Of a stretch of DNA of 6,107 bases, positions 5,520-6,107 are shown one piece after another. Below the pieces are notes generated by a model. It did not search any database, had not been told where the DNA came from, and worked only from the letters and a program-made list of their open reading frames with translations. The position numbers and the translations under genes are program-made. The stretch is from Bovifimicola sp964595785 (GTDB lineage Bacteria; Bacillota; Clostridia; Lachnospirales; Lachnospiraceae). Within the stretch, counting starts at the first letter, position 1, and every line of letters begins with the position of its first letter. The stretch is from the NCBI GenBank assembly GCA_964595785.1, contig CAZQRO010000100.1, forward strand, positions 1 to 6,107. Direction: 5' to 3'.

Positions 5520-6107
5520 CTACTTCTTAAAAATATATTCTTTAAACCTCCACTTCACCTCAATCTCCTTCTCCCCATACACGACAATCTTATCAATAAA
5601 CGTATCGACCATTTCCCTAGTCAGCTTTTTCAGCTGAATTTTTCCATCCAACATCTCTAATCCCGCCGCTTTCGGAACATCTATATCAGCAACATGCTTA
5701 ATAGCATCCTGCTGTATTAATATATTCTCCTGCAGCTTTTGTTCTAACTGCTCATACATCTGCTTTTGCTCCAGATATGTTTCTTTATTTGTTGTTCCGA
5801 AGCGATATGCTTCATAGCTATAACGTAAGTCTTTCTGCATGAGTTCTCTGGTGTGTTCCATATCTGCCAGATGTTTTTCTGCATTTTGAAGTCTTTCTGC
5901 TTCTTGTTTACGCTTAAAATCTATAATACTTCTTGAATCTACCATTGCGTCCGTGTATTGTTGCAACATTTTAAGAATTACAGATTCTATTTCAGCATCT
6001 ATGATATTGAAATTACAGCCAGCTTTGCTGGGGTCCAGGTATCTGCTTTTGCAATAATGCTTAGGTCTGCCGGCATATGTATGTGCCATGCTATGACCAC
6101 AATCACC
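5520..6107 (-). CDS. Large serine recombinase, C-terminal 195 residues (5'-partial)
   Basis: The frame is open to the right edge, so the N-terminal catalytic resolvase domain and most of the recombinase domain are outside. What remains begins GDCGHSMAHTYAGRPKHYC: the recombinase zinc ribbon, with C3, C19 and C31 (counted from the edge) visible and the partner of C3 probably just beyond the edge. A long charged coiled coil follows (about residues 60-135, rich in Q, E, K), which in large serine integrases controls synapsis and direction. The end has the typical LTREMVDTFIDKIVVYGEKEIEVKWRF segment and stops with FKK. The ATG at 6089 is internal, not the start. Such enzymes integrate and excise phages, ICEs and mobilizable transposons. 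The element's attachment site often lies close to the gene, but none can be identified here. GC is near 39%. Confidence 0.88.
   Translation of the reverse strand, partial: GDCGHSMAHTYAGRPKHYCKSRYLDPSKAGCNFNIIDAEIESVILKMLQQYTDAMVDSRSIIDFKRKQEAERLQNAEKHLADMEHTRELMQKDLRYSYEAYRFGTTNKETYLEQKQMYEQLEQKLQENILIQQDAIKHVADIDVPKAAGLEMLDGKIQLKKLTREMVDTFIDKIVVYGEKEIEVKWRFKEYIFKK

Noticed and set aside
5512..5540. TATACT box (minus strand) as a promoter for the 51-aa gene
   Set aside because: No acceptable -35 at 16-18 bases upstream and no TG extension; insufficient for a call.

Overview
The window suggests an anaerobic, low-GC Gram-positive bacterium, most likely a gut clostridium of the Lachnospiraceae type. 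This is an inference from the AT-rich codon use, the very long dehydratase-activase protein, the purine-rich Shine-Dalgarno sites, the clostridial-looking ISL3-family insertion sequence and the large serine recombinase. No rRNA, tRNA or CRISPR array is visible.

Layout. (1) Bases 1-2973, plus strand: the last 990 residues of a giant iron-sulfur 2-hydroxyacyl-CoA dehydratase activase-related protein. Its N-terminal part lies outside the window. A stem-loop with a T-rich tail at 3049-3097 ends this unit. (2) Bases 3107-4855: an apparently intact 1749-bp ISL3-family insertion sequence, bounded by 25-bp imperfect terminal inverted repeats and coding for a 469-aa DDE transposase. Between its left end and the transposase start lies about 310 bp with no credible protein. 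That stretch is packed with secondary structure: a 124-bp hairpin with 28-bp arms, then five further small hairpins, some mutually exclusive. (3) Bases 4829-5485, minus strand: a two-gene, very AT-rich unit (about 26% GC by hand count over 4861-5460). It holds a 51-aa small protein and a winged-helix-like protein of unknown function whose 3' end is cut off by the right end of the insertion sequence. (4) Bases 5520-6107, minus strand: the C-terminal 195 residues of a large serine recombinase, which continues beyond the right edge.

How the parts relate. The activase protein is a chromosomal-style metabolic or redox gene. Everything to its right looks accessory. The recombinase, the small gene and the truncated gene share a strand with short gaps and could be the end of an integrative element or its cargo. 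The insertion sequence sits exactly at the junction between the metabolic gene and the accessory segment. It has no matching 8-bp target duplication, and the missing part of the truncated gene is not on its other side. The junction therefore looks like a deletion or rearrangement rather than a simple insertion.

The most unusual signal is the structured leader of the insertion sequence. It carries opposing promoter-like boxes within the two arms of the long inverted repeat and competing hairpins downstream, which suggests RNA-level or inversion-based control of the transposase.
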